Assembly: GCA_002350105.1 (NCBI GenBank) | Contig: DEDT01000010.1 | Coordinates: 1-64,000, forward strand | Length of the DNA: 64,000 nucleotides | Direction: 5' to 3' | Origin: Selenomonadaceae bacterium UBA2897 | GTDB lineage: Bacteria; Bacillota; Negativicutes; Selenomonadales; Selenomonadaceae | Shown: piece after piece, positions 17,948 to 25,576 of the stretch | Layout: the number at the start of each line of letters is the position of its first letter | How positions within the stretch are numbered: position 1 is the first letter of the stretch | The notes under the pieces: model-generated | Database searches by the model: none | What the model was told of the DNA's origin: nothing | Seen by the model: the letters and a program-made list of their open reading frames with translations, nothing else | Program-made: the position numbers and the translations under genes

Positions 17948-18908
17948 GTCGACGACGAACAGGCATCCCGATGGAGATATATTATCTGATGACAATGCTT
18001 CGTATGACCAGACGGCAAAGCACTTTCTCGCGAAGAAACGATTGCTAGCCTTCATTATTCAGCATCTTATCCCCGAGTTTCAGCAGGTCAGCCGCAAGGC
18101 CATTGAGGAGAAGTATATCCTTGGCACGCCGCTGGTCAGCGAGGTGCCGGTAAACCCTGGGGAGACGAACCAGCCCAATAATTCCTCCATCCGTGGCTTT
18201 GCCCAGGAACACAGTGACGAGGGCGAAGGGAAGATTACGTTTGATATTCTTTTCTACGCCAAGTTGCCGCAGGGTGGGAAAGTCGTGAAGTTCATTATCA
18301 ATCTCGAAGCCCAAAAGGCAATGCCCAAGGATTATCCCCTGCTCAAGCGGGTGATGTTCTACGGATGCCGACTGGTTTCGTCGCAGAAGGAACGCGACTT
18401 TGAGCACAGCGACTATGGCAAGATATGCAAGGTCTACACCATTTGGCTTTGCTTTACCCCGCCGGAGGGGTACGGCAGCGGTATCAACTTCTACAGTATG
18501 GGCGAAAAGCATGTTCGTGGCAATTACCACGAATTGCCGGAAAACTACCAGCTGCTGAACGCCGTCGTAGTTTACGTCGGCGACCATAGCACAGGTGATA
18601 AACTGCTTAACCTGTTGCGATTGATTTTTAAGCAGGAACTAAGTGGTCAAGAGAAGCGGCAACTGCTGGAACAGAAATACGATATGCAATTAACGAGCAA
18701 TATGGGAAAGGAGCTGGACAGCATGTGCAATCTTAGTGAGGGTATTTACGAGCGTGGTGAAGTCAATGGCCGTGACTTGGAGAAGCAGAGCACGGTTGAG
18801 CGGCTGATTCGCAAGGGCTGGGATTTAACCGATATTGCCGATGCCACGGATTGGTCGGTCGAGCAGATTAAGAGCTTTCTAAAAAGAAAGAAGCTCCAGC
18901 TGTCGTGA
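17937..18908 (+). CDS. Rpn-family PD-(D/E)XK nuclease (recombination-promoting nuclease/putative transposase)
   Basis: This 323-aa protein belongs to the Rpn/PDDEXK transposase-like family. The nuclease core shows FDILFYAKLPQGGKVVKFIINLEAQ (about residues 101-125), with the D and E-x-Q/K arrangement of the fold. The C-terminal 60 residues form a small helical domain (STVERLIRKGWDLTDIADATDWS) common to these proteins. Published work on E. coli Rpn proteins links them to phage defence and describes a short internal product that acts as antitoxin. Here a strong internal ribosome site precedes an in-frame ATG at 18723. The gene has its own promoter and terminator and somewhat lower GC than brx genes, suggesting independent acquisition. 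Confidence 0.82.
   Translation: MSDKSTTNRHPDGDILSDDNASYDQTAKHFLAKKRLLAFIIQHLIPEFQQVSRKAIEEKYILGTPLVSEVPVNPGETNQPNNSSIRGFAQEHSDEGEGKITFDILFYAKLPQGGKVVKFIINLEAQKAMPKDYPLLKRVMFYGCRLVSSQKERDFEHSDYGKICKVYTIWLCFTPPEGYGSGINFYSMGEKHVRGNYHELPENYQLLNAVVVYVGDHSTGDKLLNLLRLIFKQELSGQEKRQLLEQKYDMQLTSNMGKELDSMCNLSEGIYERGEVNGRDLEKQSTVERLIRKGWDLTDIADATDWSVEQIKSFLKRKKLQLS
18723..18908 (+). CDS. Possible internal small product of the Rpn gene (RpnS-like)
   Basis: AAAGGAG (18707-18713) lies 9 nt ahead of an in-frame ATG at 18723. Starting there would yield 61 aa covering just the C-terminal helical domain. This mirrors the intragenic small proteins reported for E. coli rpn genes that counteract the full-length toxin. 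Only the start signal and frame are seen; expression is inferred. Confidence 0.4.
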   Translation: MCNLSEGIYERGEVNGRDLEKQSTVERLIRKGWDLTDIADATDWSVEQIKSFLKRKKLQLS

Positions 18909-18935
18909 GGTAATCAATACGAATAAAACACTTGT

Positions 18936-18965
18936 GGCACCAGCGAAATAGGTGCCTTTCTTTAT
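18936..18965 (+). terminator. Terminator between Rpn gene and pglZ
   Basis: GGCACC (18936-18941) pairs with GGTGCC (18951-18956) around a 9-nt loop, followed by TTTCTTTAT. The stem is short, but the position behind a gene supports it. Confidence 0.55.
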
Positions 18966-19006
18966 ATACAGATGGGGAATCATATATCCAATAAGGAGCA
19001 ATGATT

Positions 19007-21631
19007 ATGGATTTAGCGGCGGTACAGGTGGAGCTGGCGAAGCGGTTTGCGCAGCCTCTGCCTCAGTATGATCGGCGGCACATTGTCTTTTGGCAGGACC
19101 CAGAGGGAGAGTTCCGTGAGGAGATTGCCTCGCTGGATTTGCCCGATGTGCGGGTACTCGTGCTGGATGGGCACAACAGCTTTATGGCGAAGAAACTGCT
19201 GACCGTGGACGACACGGAGCACAACTTCCTCGTCTACGTGCCGTTCCGCTATGAGCAGCTGACGGATAACTGGCTGCTGGACATCGAGCTGATGAGCCAG
19301 CCCCCGTTCCATGCCGATCTGGTCTCCAGCTGGCTGCAGGAGCTGCATATCCCCGAGACGCAGGAGTTCCACGACCTCGTGGCGCGCTATCGCCGCTTCT
19401 TTCAGGCCAAAGAGCGGCGGCAGAAGTTCGCGGCCTTGCTGCAGGGCAACTATACGCCAGCCCGGTTTATCCTGGGCCTCATGGGGGTGACGGTGGGGGC
19501 CGGGGTGGCGACGCCCGAAGCCATTCTGCGGCAGGTATTGGCGGCAGGGGATGAACGGACGGACAATACCTGCTATGCGCAGCTGCAGCATTATGGCCTC
19601 GATGATATGTTCTGGCGGCTTGCCCATCAGGCCACAGGCTATCAGGCGGAGGAAAAGTCCGCTTTGTCCCAGCTGCTCGTGCGCATCTTCGTGCTGGCCT
19701 CAGACTATGGCCTGGGACGGCGGCTGTTCACGGCCTGGGAGCCGGGGACAGTGCAGCAGCAGACGTTCTGCTATGACCTGCTCACGGAGTGGCAGCAGAG
19801 CGGCCGTGAGACGTTCGGCGCGGCGGCGCATTATGCAGAGCAGATGCTGGCCGCGCTGGAGCAACTGGAACAGGTCAGGCCGCATGATCTGTGCAGCTTT
19901 GACCTGTTCCCCTGTGTGGATGTGGCCATCCTGCGGCAGGTCATGCGTGACGTGCTGGATAACCTCATCTCCCCTGAGGATCTGCAGGCCATCATCGAGG
20001 CCCGCCGTCCCCTGAACTGGCAGGGGCAGGCGGAGCACGGCCGGCGCAGGCAGACGGATGATTTCTACGAGGGCCTCAGCCAGTATGCGGCGATGCGGGC
20101 CTTCTTCGATGCGCACGCGCTGGGCTTTCACGCGGCTCAGCCGCAGGAGCTCTGGCAGGCCTATACCAGCGCCTATTACCAGATGGACGCGGCGTACCGT
20201 ATGTTCCATGTAGCCTTTGCCCGCGTGCTGGAGAACCAGCAGCATCCGCAGCTGGATGACCTGTTCAAGCAGCTGGCCGAGCGGGCGGAGGACCTCTATG
20301 CGAACTGGTATCTCGGCCAGCTAGGGGAGAACTGGAGCCGGATTTGCGCACAGGAACTGGCCGCGAACGGCTTTATCGAGGGTATTCCACGGCAGGAAGA
20401 TTTCTATGCGACGCAGGTACAGGGGCAGAAGAACCGCATTTTTGTCATCATTTCCGATGCCTTGCGCTATGAGGTGGCGGCCAGCCTGGCGACGGCGCTG
20501 CGGCAGGAAATGCCCAGCGAGGTTCAGCTGACAGGGTGCCAGGGCATTTTCCCGACGATTACGAAGTTCGGCATGGCGGCGCTGCTGCCGCATCAGCAGC
20601 TCGGCCTGAGCGTGAGCACGCATGGCTATAGCGTGCTGGCCGATGGCCAGTCGACCGAGGCGGGCGCGCGCACGGCTGTGCTGCAGTCCGCCCAGCCGCG
20701 GAGCGTCGCCCTGCGTTACCGGCAAATCAGGGAGGCCAGGCGGGCCGAGCGCCAGGCCATGGTGCAGGGGCAGGAGGTCGTCTATATCTATCACGACACC
20801 ATCGATGCGGCCAGCCATACCGATGATACGAAGGTCTTCCCCGCCTGTAGCGAGACCATCGACGAGCTGAAAGCCCTCGTGCGCATCATCGTCAATGATT
20901 TCGGCGGTGCGCACGTCATCATCACGGCGGACCACGGTTTCCTCTATACCTATCGGCCCTTGCAGGAGGACAGCAAGGTGGCTCGGGGCGTGGCGGCAGA
21001 GCAGACGCTGGACGTCGGCCGCCGTTACCTGCTCGCGCGGCAGGGTGCCAGCCCGGAGAATCTGTTGCCCGTGCGTTTCCTGCAGGGAACGACGGACTAT
21101 GAGGGCTTTGCCCCGCGCGAATCCATTCGCCTGAAGCTGAAGGGCGCGGGCATGAACTACGTGCACGGCGGCATCAGCCTGCAGGAGATGGTTGTGCCGG
21201 TCATCGCGTTCCAGCATGTACGGGCAAGCTCGGTGCGCTATCAGCAGCATAGCGACCGCTACGCCATGAAGCCGGTCGGGCTGCAGCTGCTCACGGCCTC
21301 GCGCACCATCAGCAATATGGCCTTTTCGCTGAAATTCTACCAGCCGCAGCCCGTGGGCGGCAGCTGGCAGGCGGCGGTCTACGATATCTGCCTCGTGGAC
21401 AGTCAGGACAATGCAGTCAGCGATACCCAGCGCATCATCGCGGACAAGACCAGTACGGATGATCCCGAGCGTACCTATCGCTGTGCTTTCCGCCTGAAGG
21501 ACGGCACCTACGATGCCCATGCCTCGTACCATCTCGTCATCCGCAGGGCCGATACGCAGGAAGCCTGCCAGCGCGAGCCCATGCAGGTAGCCATCGCCTA
21601 CGAGCATAACGAGATAGATTTTTTCAGCTGA
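19007..21631 (+). CDS. pglZ: BREX alkaline-phosphatase-fold protein PglZ
   Basis: PglZ is the BREX component with an alkaline phosphatase-like core. It is required for defence and, in studied type 1 systems, for methylation. The core motifs are IFVIISDALRYEVAASLA (about residue 480) and HVIITADHGFLYTY (about 635). The family's HGGISLQEMVVPVI follows near residue 725. Length (874 aa) is normal. ATG codons occur at 19001 and 19007; AAGGAG at 18993-18998 leaves 2 nt or 8 nt, so 19007 is preferred. A terminator lies upstream, so this gene may need its own promoter, which I could not identify. Confidence 0.94.
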   Translation: MDLAAVQVELAKRFAQPLPQYDRRHIVFWQDPEGEFREEIASLDLPDVRVLVLDGHNSFMAKKLLTVDDTEHNFLVYVPFRYEQLTDNWLLDIELMSQPPFHADLVSSWLQELHIPETQEFHDLVARYRRFFQAKERRQKFAALLQGNYTPARFILGLMGVTVGAGVATPEAILRQVLAAGDERTDNTCYAQLQHYGLDDMFWRLAHQATGYQAEEKSALSQLLVRIFVLASDYGLGRRLFTAWEPGTVQQQTFCYDLLTEWQQSGRETFGAAAHYAEQMLAALEQLEQVRPHDLCSFDLFPCVDVAILRQVMRDVLDNLISPEDLQAIIEARRPLNWQGQAEHGRRRQTDDFYEGLSQYAAMRAFFDAHALGFHAAQPQELWQAYTSAYYQMDAAYRMFHVAFARVLENQQHPQLDDLFKQLAERAEDLYANWYLGQLGENWSRICAQELAANGFIEGIPRQEDFYATQVQGQKNRIFVIISDALRYEVAASLATALRQEMPSEVQLTGCQGIFPTITKFGMAALLPHQQLGLSVSTHGYSVLADGQSTEAGARTAVLQSAQPRSVALRYRQIREARRAERQAMVQGQEVVYIYHDTIDAASHTDDTKVFPACSETIDELKALVRIIVNDFGGAHVIITADHGFLYTYRPLQEDSKVARGVAAEQTLDVGRRYLLARQGASPENLLPVRFLQGTTDYEGFAPRESIRLKLKGAGMNYVHGGISLQEMVVPVIAFQHVRASSVRYQQHSDRYAMKPVGLQLLTASRTISNMAFSLKFYQPQPVGGSWQAAVYDICLVDSQDNAVSDTQRIIADKTSTDDPERTYRCAFRLKDGTYDAHASYHLVIRRADTQEACQREPMQVAIAYEHNEIDFFS

Positions 21632-21688
21632 TTCGATGATTTGGTGACTTGGTTTAGGACAGAGGGATTTTGAGGAGTTGAGGCGGCG

Positions 21689-22549
21689 ATGATACAGGAT
21701 ATTGCACCGCTCAGGCTGGATAATCATTGGCAGCCGGGGCAGGTGGTGCGGGAGGACAGTGTCGTGTTCCATTTCCGGGACGAGCAGGTGCTCGTGCGCG
21801 CGCAGGGAGTGGCGGCAGAACCGCTGTTTCCCACGGCGGCGCAGCTGGGCGGCGTGGCACGGCTCGGGGAGTGCCGGTATCTGTTCAGTATCGACGGGCG
21901 GGGCTATTTCCTCTGCCTGGCGGCGCAGGTGGCGGTGCCGGCGGGCTATGGCTATGAGCCGGCGCGGCAGGTACGTACGGCGAAGCAGGCGGCACTGAGT
22001 GACTTCTACGCCTTTTATACGGCCTGGCATCTCGCCACGTGGTACCGGAGCAACCGATTCTGCGGCCGCTGCGGCCAGCCCATGCAGCCGGATACGGCGG
22101 AGCGGGCCATGCGTTGCCCGGCCTGCGGCCATATCGAGTACCCTCGCATCAATCCGGCCATCATCGCGGGCGTGATCCATGATGACGAAATCCTGCTGAC
22201 GCAGTACGCGACGCAGCATACGGGGCATAGGAGTACCTTCTATGCGCTCATCGCGGGCTTTACGGAGATCGGCGAGACCTTGGAAGAGACGGTGCAGCGG
22301 GAGGTCTACGAGGAGGTCGGGCTCTACGTCAGGAACGTGCGCTACTACAAGTCTCAGCCCTGGGGCAGCGCGGCGGACATTCTCGCGGGCTTTTTCTGCG
22401 ACGTAGATGGCAGCACGGACATCCACCGCGACACGCGGGAACTGCGCCGTGCGCTCTGGGTGCCGCGGCGGGAAGTGCAGCTGCAGCCCGACGACTGGAG
22501 CCTCACGAATGAAATGATGCAGCGCTTCAAAGAGGGGCAGCCCTGTTAA
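21689..22549 (+). CDS. nudC: NudC-type NUDIX hydrolase (NAD(H) diphosphatase-like)
   Basis: This enzyme class splits NAD(H) into NMN(H) and AMP and, in E. coli, removes NAD caps from RNA. The 286-aa protein has the NudC zinc ribbon (CGRCGQP near residue 129, then CPACG). It also has a NUDIX box of pattern GFTEIGETLEETVQREVYEEVG and the downstream SQPW motif, which reads SQPWGSAADIL instead of the E. coli SQPWPFPxS form. It lies 57 bp behind pglZ with no terminator between, and a strong terminator follows, so it is probably the last gene of the BREX transcript, where brxL would normally stand. It may simply be a housekeeping neighbour. Confidence 0.85.
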   Translation: MIQDIAPLRLDNHWQPGQVVREDSVVFHFRDEQVLVRAQGVAAEPLFPTAAQLGGVARLGECRYLFSIDGRGYFLCLAAQVAVPAGYGYEPARQVRTAKQAALSDFYAFYTAWHLATWYRSNRFCGRCGQPMQPDTAERAMRCPACGHIEYPRINPAIIAGVIHDDEILLTQYATQHTGHRSTFYALIAGFTEIGETLEETVQREVYEEVGLYVRNVRYYKSQPWGSAADILAGFFCDVDGSTDIHRDTRELRRALWVPRREVQLQPDDWSLTNEMMQRFKEGQPC

Positions 22550-22555
22550 GGCACA

Positions 22556-22595
22556 GAAAAAGGCAAAGCCGGACGATGCTGGCTTTGCCTTTTTG
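22556..22595 (+). terminator. Bidirectional terminator after nudC
   Basis: AAAAAGGCAAAGCC and GGCTTTGCCTTTTT pair perfectly around GGACGATGCT. A-run and T-run on both sides make it usable by nudC and by the convergent phosphoribosyltransferase gene. Confidence 0.9.
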
Positions 22596-22666
22596 TTATG
22601 CGGTTTTGTGGTATGTCCTGCAACCGATGTTGAAGCGGGCGGATACAGGTTCCGTGATTTTCCCGT

Positions 22667-23218
22667 TTACTCTGCGTCGAAGAGGGGCAGGGGCTCGAGG
22701 AAGATGATGTCGTCGCGTTTCGAGGCGTCGCCTTCGGCGAGTACGCAGGCCTCGCCACAGACCTTACCACCGGCCTTCTCCGTGAGCTCCCTGAGCGCGC
22801 GCATGGAACCGCCCGTGCTGATGACGTCGTCGAGCAGCAGCACCTGGCTGTCCTTGATGAGCTCGATGTCGGGGTCGTTGAGGCAGAGCTTCTGCGTGCC
22901 CTTGGTCGTGATGGAGACGTCGTCAACCCAGATCGGGTTCTCCATGTAGGCCTTGATGGACTTGCGCGCCACGACGAAGCGCTTCATGCCCAGCTGCCGT
23001 GCGAGCTCGGCGGCGAGGGGGATGCCCTTCGTTTCGGCCGTGAGGATAATCTCGGTATTGGCGGGGACTTTCTTCGCCAGCGCGGCGGCGCAGGCGTCGA
23101 CGAGCTCGTTGTCGCCGAGCATGATGAAGCCCGCGATCGCGAGATCTTTGGTCACGTTGAGGACGGGCAGCTGGCGCTTCACGCCAGCTACGGTCAGTTC
23201 ATAATATCTGTTTGCCAT
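22667..23218 (-). CDS. Purine phosphoribosyltransferase-family protein (Apt-like)
   Basis: This 183-aa type I phosphoribosyltransferase has the PRPP loop VLLLDDVISTGGSMRAL (about residues 126-142) and a hood region like adenine phosphoribosyltransferases (TAETKGIPLAAELARQLGMKRFVVARKS). It probably salvages a purine base with PRPP in the cytoplasm; the exact base cannot be told. I used the ATG at 23218 (MANRYYEL) with GGAAGGTG upstream. The open frame extends 60 codons further, but that part is unlike the family and contains the promoter. Confidence 0.85.
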   Translation of the reverse strand: MANRYYELTVAGVKRQLPVLNVTKDLAIAGFIMLGDNELVDACAAALAKKVPANTEIILTAETKGIPLAAELARQLGMKRFVVARKSIKAYMENPIWVDDVSITTKGTQKLCLNDPDIELIKDSQVLLLDDVISTGGSMRALRELTEKAGGKVCGEACVLAEGDASKRDDIIFLEPLPLFDAE

Positions 23219-23299
23219 ATTGTTTTTACACCTTCCGGTTGGAGACGGCACGGGCGGCAGAGTCGCTGCCGTGTCGTCAGATTTTGCACATACATACTT

Positions 23300-23328
23300 A
23301 TTATACGCTTTTTGTGCATCTTGCGCAA
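23300..23328 (-). promoter_or_regulatory. Promoter of the phosphoribosyltransferase gene
   Basis: On the minus strand TTGCGC, a 17-nt spacer and TATAAT occupy 23328-23300, about 80 bp before the ATG. A G/C-rich hairpin (CGGCAG/CTGCCG) lies in the short leader. Confidence 0.6.
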
Positions 23329-23478
23329 AAAAGATTTTCCTCATAGCTTTTCGCATTGCGCAGCGCAGACTCATAAATGTATACAAATAAATTTGCAAAA
23401 ACTATTGTATTCGGCGGCAAAAAAGCGTACAATACACGCGTAGGGCAAAAGGATGTATTGTTTTAAGTAGAAATATTT

Positions 23479-23538
23479 TATACAATTAAAGGCTATACAT
23501 TATAAAGTTATACTTAATAATGTTATACATTATATAAT
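23479..23538 (+). repeat. Four-unit 15-bp tandem array (TATAC iterons)
   Basis: TATAC recurs at 23479, 23494, 23509 and 23524, exactly 15 bp apart. Full units are TATACAATTAAAGGC, TATACATTATAAAGT, TATACTTAATAATGT and TATACATTATATAAT. Units 2 and 4 share TATACATTATA 30 bp apart. The array lies in the 387-bp AT-rich divergent region, about 70 bp upstream of the decarboxylase, and could be a regulator-binding array or overlapping promoter. Confidence 0.75.
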
Positions 23539-23605
23539 TGCCTTAAATCAATTCCCCGATAATCCGATAAATGATAGATTTGAGCAAAGGTTGTGTTACG
23601 GTGTT

Positions 23606-24790
23606 ATGAAAAAGTTCCATCTGAGCGAAGAAGAAATGAACCAGCTGGCAGAGCGTTATGAGACGCCGTTCCTCGTGGCTTCGGCTGCGCAGGTCGAGGA
23701 CAACTACCGCTTCCTGCGCCAGCATATGCCGCATGTGGGAATCTATTATGCCATGAAGGCGAATCCGACGCCGCAGCTCTTAGAGCGCGTGGCGGGCCTC
23801 GGCTCCTGCTTTGACGTGGCTTCGGCCGGTGAAATGGTGCAGCTGCAGGCGCTGGGCGTCGCGGGTTCGCGCATGATCTACGCGAATCCGGTCAAGGATC
23901 GGCGCGGCCTGCGCACGGCAGCGGAGCTGGGCGTGCGCCGCATGACGTTCGATGATGCCAGCGAAATCGCGAAGATGGCGCAGTATGTACCGGGGGCGGA
24001 TGTGCTCGTGCGCATTGCCGTGCGCAACAACAAGGCGCTCGTGGACCTCAATACGAAATTCGGTGCACCGGTGGAGCAGGCTATCCCCCTGCTGCAGCAG
24101 GCGAAGGCGGCGGGCCTGAACCCGATCGGCATCTGCTTCCATGTGGGCAGCCAGTCGCTCTCGACGGCGGCCTACGAGGAGGCACTGCTGCTCAGTCACG
24201 GCTTGTTCCAGCAGGCGGCAGAGGCAGGGATGCATCTCACGGATCTCGATATCGGCGGCGGCTTCCCCGTGCCGTCCCGCGAGGGTCTCGACGTGGATGT
24301 GGCGGGGATGCTGCATACCATCGACCGTGCGGTCGCGCGCCTGTTCCCCGATACGGCGGTCTGGTGCGAGCCGGGGCGCTTCATGTGCGGCAATGCGATG
24401 AACCTCGTGACCACGGTCATCGGCACAAAGGAGCGGCAGGGAAAGCCCTGGTATATCCTCGATGAGGGCGTATATGGCGCACTCTCGGGCATCATCTTTG
24501 ATCACTGGTCTTATCCGCTGCACTGCTTTGGCCACGGCGCGCGGCAGCAGGCGACGTTCGCGGGCCCGAGCTGCGATGGCATCGACGTGCTTTATCGCGA
24601 TGTCACGGTGCCACGCCAGCATATCGGCGACCATGTGCTCATCACGGAGATCGGCTCTTATTCGACGGTCAGCGCCACGCGCTTCAACGGTTTCGGGCTG
24701 GCGCCGGTGCTGATCTGGGAGGAACAGCCGGAGGCCGCGAAGCGGCAGGAGCAGGAATCCCAGCCCGTGGCACAGGAGGAGGTAGTCTGA
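23606..24790 (+). CDS. ldc: Lysine/ornithine decarboxylase (fold III PLP enzyme)
   Basis: This enzyme decarboxylates L-lysine and L-ornithine to cadaverine and putrescine. In Selenomonas ruminantium the homologous LDC supplies cadaverine that is attached to peptidoglycan and anchors the outer membrane. The 394-aa product strongly resembles that enzyme as I remember it: PLP lysine in YYAMKANPTPQLLE (about residue 46), VRIAVRNNKALVDLNTKFGAP, CFHVGSQSLSTAAYEEAL, DIGGGFPVP and the catalytic cysteine motif GPSCDGIDVLYRD. The start at 23606 (MKKFHLSEEE) follows homologue length; TTG at 23591 abuts the AAAGG site and would add five residues. A small gene is coupled to its stop. Confidence 0.92.
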   Translation: MKKFHLSEEEMNQLAERYETPFLVASAAQVEDNYRFLRQHMPHVGIYYAMKANPTPQLLERVAGLGSCFDVASAGEMVQLQALGVAGSRMIYANPVKDRRGLRTAAELGVRRMTFDDASEIAKMAQYVPGADVLVRIAVRNNKALVDLNTKFGAPVEQAIPLLQQAKAAGLNPIGICFHVGSQSLSTAAYEEALLLSHGLFQQAAEAGMHLTDLDIGGGFPVPSREGLDVDVAGMLHTIDRAVARLFPDTAVWCEPGRFMCGNAMNLVTTVIGTKERQGKPWYILDEGVYGALSGIIFDHWSYPLHCFGHGARQQATFAGPSCDGIDVLYRDVTVPRQHIGDHVLITEIGSYSTVSATRFNGFGLAPVLIWEEQPEAAKRQEQESQPVAQEEVV

Positions 24791-24981
24791 TGGAGCTTGC
24801 TGAAGCAACACATATGCTCATGCATGCGCTGGCAGAGGACAGCATCCAGGCAGAACTGGATCAGGCACGTTCGCAATTGGAAGTTTATCATATTTTATGT
24901 AAAATAGAGTATTTTAATTTAACACAGGATGAATTTCGCGAAGCAGTGACTGATTTAAGTCAAATGCAAGACGAAGAATAA
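24790..24981 (+). CDS. Small acidic protein coupled to the decarboxylase
   Basis: This 63-aa acidic, helix-prone protein (MELAEATHMLMHALAEDS, ending SQMQDEE) has no recognised family. Its ATG shares one base with the decarboxylase stop (TGATG), and GGAGGAGG lies about 7 nt upstream, so it is well set for coupled translation. A cofactor or regulator of the decarboxylase is conceivable from position only. A terminator structure follows about 60 bp downstream. Confidence 0.65.
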   Translation: MELAEATHMLMHALAEDSIQAELDQARSQLEVYHILCKIEYFNLTQDEFREAVTDLSQMQDEE

Positions 24982-25037
24982 AAAAAAATAAAAAAATATT
25001 GTCAAACAAGCAGGAGAAACTGTTTTTCTGTAGAAGT

Positions 25038-25110
25038 AAGTATCTGTAAAGAGGGACGAAGGCCATGGGTGCATCATCCGGGCCGGCGTGCTTCCGTCAG
25101 ATACTTTTTT
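25038..25110 (+). terminator. Large structured terminator or leader
   Basis: AAGTATCTG (25038-25046) pairs with CAGATACTT (25098-25106), followed by TTTT. Inside, GACGAAGGC/GCTTCCGTC and GGCC/GGCC form further helices. It follows the decarboxylase operon and lies 35 bp ahead of the next gene. It may be a plain terminator or an attenuated leader. Confidence 0.55.
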
Positions 25111-25144
25111 ATTTGCGTTGCGATATGAGAAGGAGGAGAAGTCC

Positions 25145-25471
25145 ATGTTTGGCTGGTATGAAATTTCCAAAGAAGCCAATCATCATCTCAAAATCAGGTA
25201 CAGTGTGGGAAACTGTTCCGACTGTGACGGGGAAATCCTCTACAATCGGGAGAATGGCAATTTCTATCTGATCGAGCTGGCCAGGGGGACGACGAAGCTG
25301 ACGACGCGGTACTATGTCGAGGGGATTCGGCAGGTGCTGGCCCAGGGCGATATCACCTGGCAGAAAACCAGCTTCTGGTTCAGTACGATGTATCCGCTGC
25401 CCAATGCTTCGCGTGACTGGCATGTCGTGGAGTCGGCACGCTTCGGGCGGCGCGTGGGCCGGTGTTATTGA
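25145..25471 (+). CDS. Hypothetical protein
   Basis: This 108-aa soluble protein of unknown family begins MFGWYEISKEANHHLKIRYSV. It contains CSDCDGEILY (a lone CxxC) and is rich in aromatic residues toward the C terminus (WQKTSFWFSTMYP). The start at 25145 follows AGGAGG by 8 nt, and a bidirectional terminator lies behind it. Function not recognised. Confidence 0.65.
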   Translation: MFGWYEISKEANHHLKIRYSVGNCSDCDGEILYNRENGNFYLIELARGTTKLTTRYYVEGIRQVLAQGDITWQKTSFWFSTMYPLPNASRDWHVVESARFGRRVGRCY

Positions 25472-25522
25472 ATTTTGCCTGCTTTTGCAAACGTTTGCAA
25501 ATTATTCGCTAAGGTACGTGAA

Positions 25523-25556
25523 AAGCGACTGGTTCTTTTGAACCAGCCGCTTTCTG
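25523..25556 (+). terminator. Bidirectional terminator
   Basis: AGCGACTGGTTC and GAACCAGCCGCT pair around TTTT with one mismatch. An A-run precedes and a T-run follows, serving the convergent genes on both sides. Confidence 0.8.
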
Positions 25557-25576
25557 TATACAGAATGATGTTTTCT

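Noticed and set aside
22349..22380. Changed SQPW motif in NudC as loss of NAD specificity
   Set aside because: Only the PFPxS part differs from E. coli, and as far as I recall Firmicutes homologues vary here, so no loss of function is claimed.
23479..23538. 15-bp array or 16-bp brxB array as a CRISPR
   Set aside because: Units are directly abutting with no spacers, too short, and no cas genes are present.
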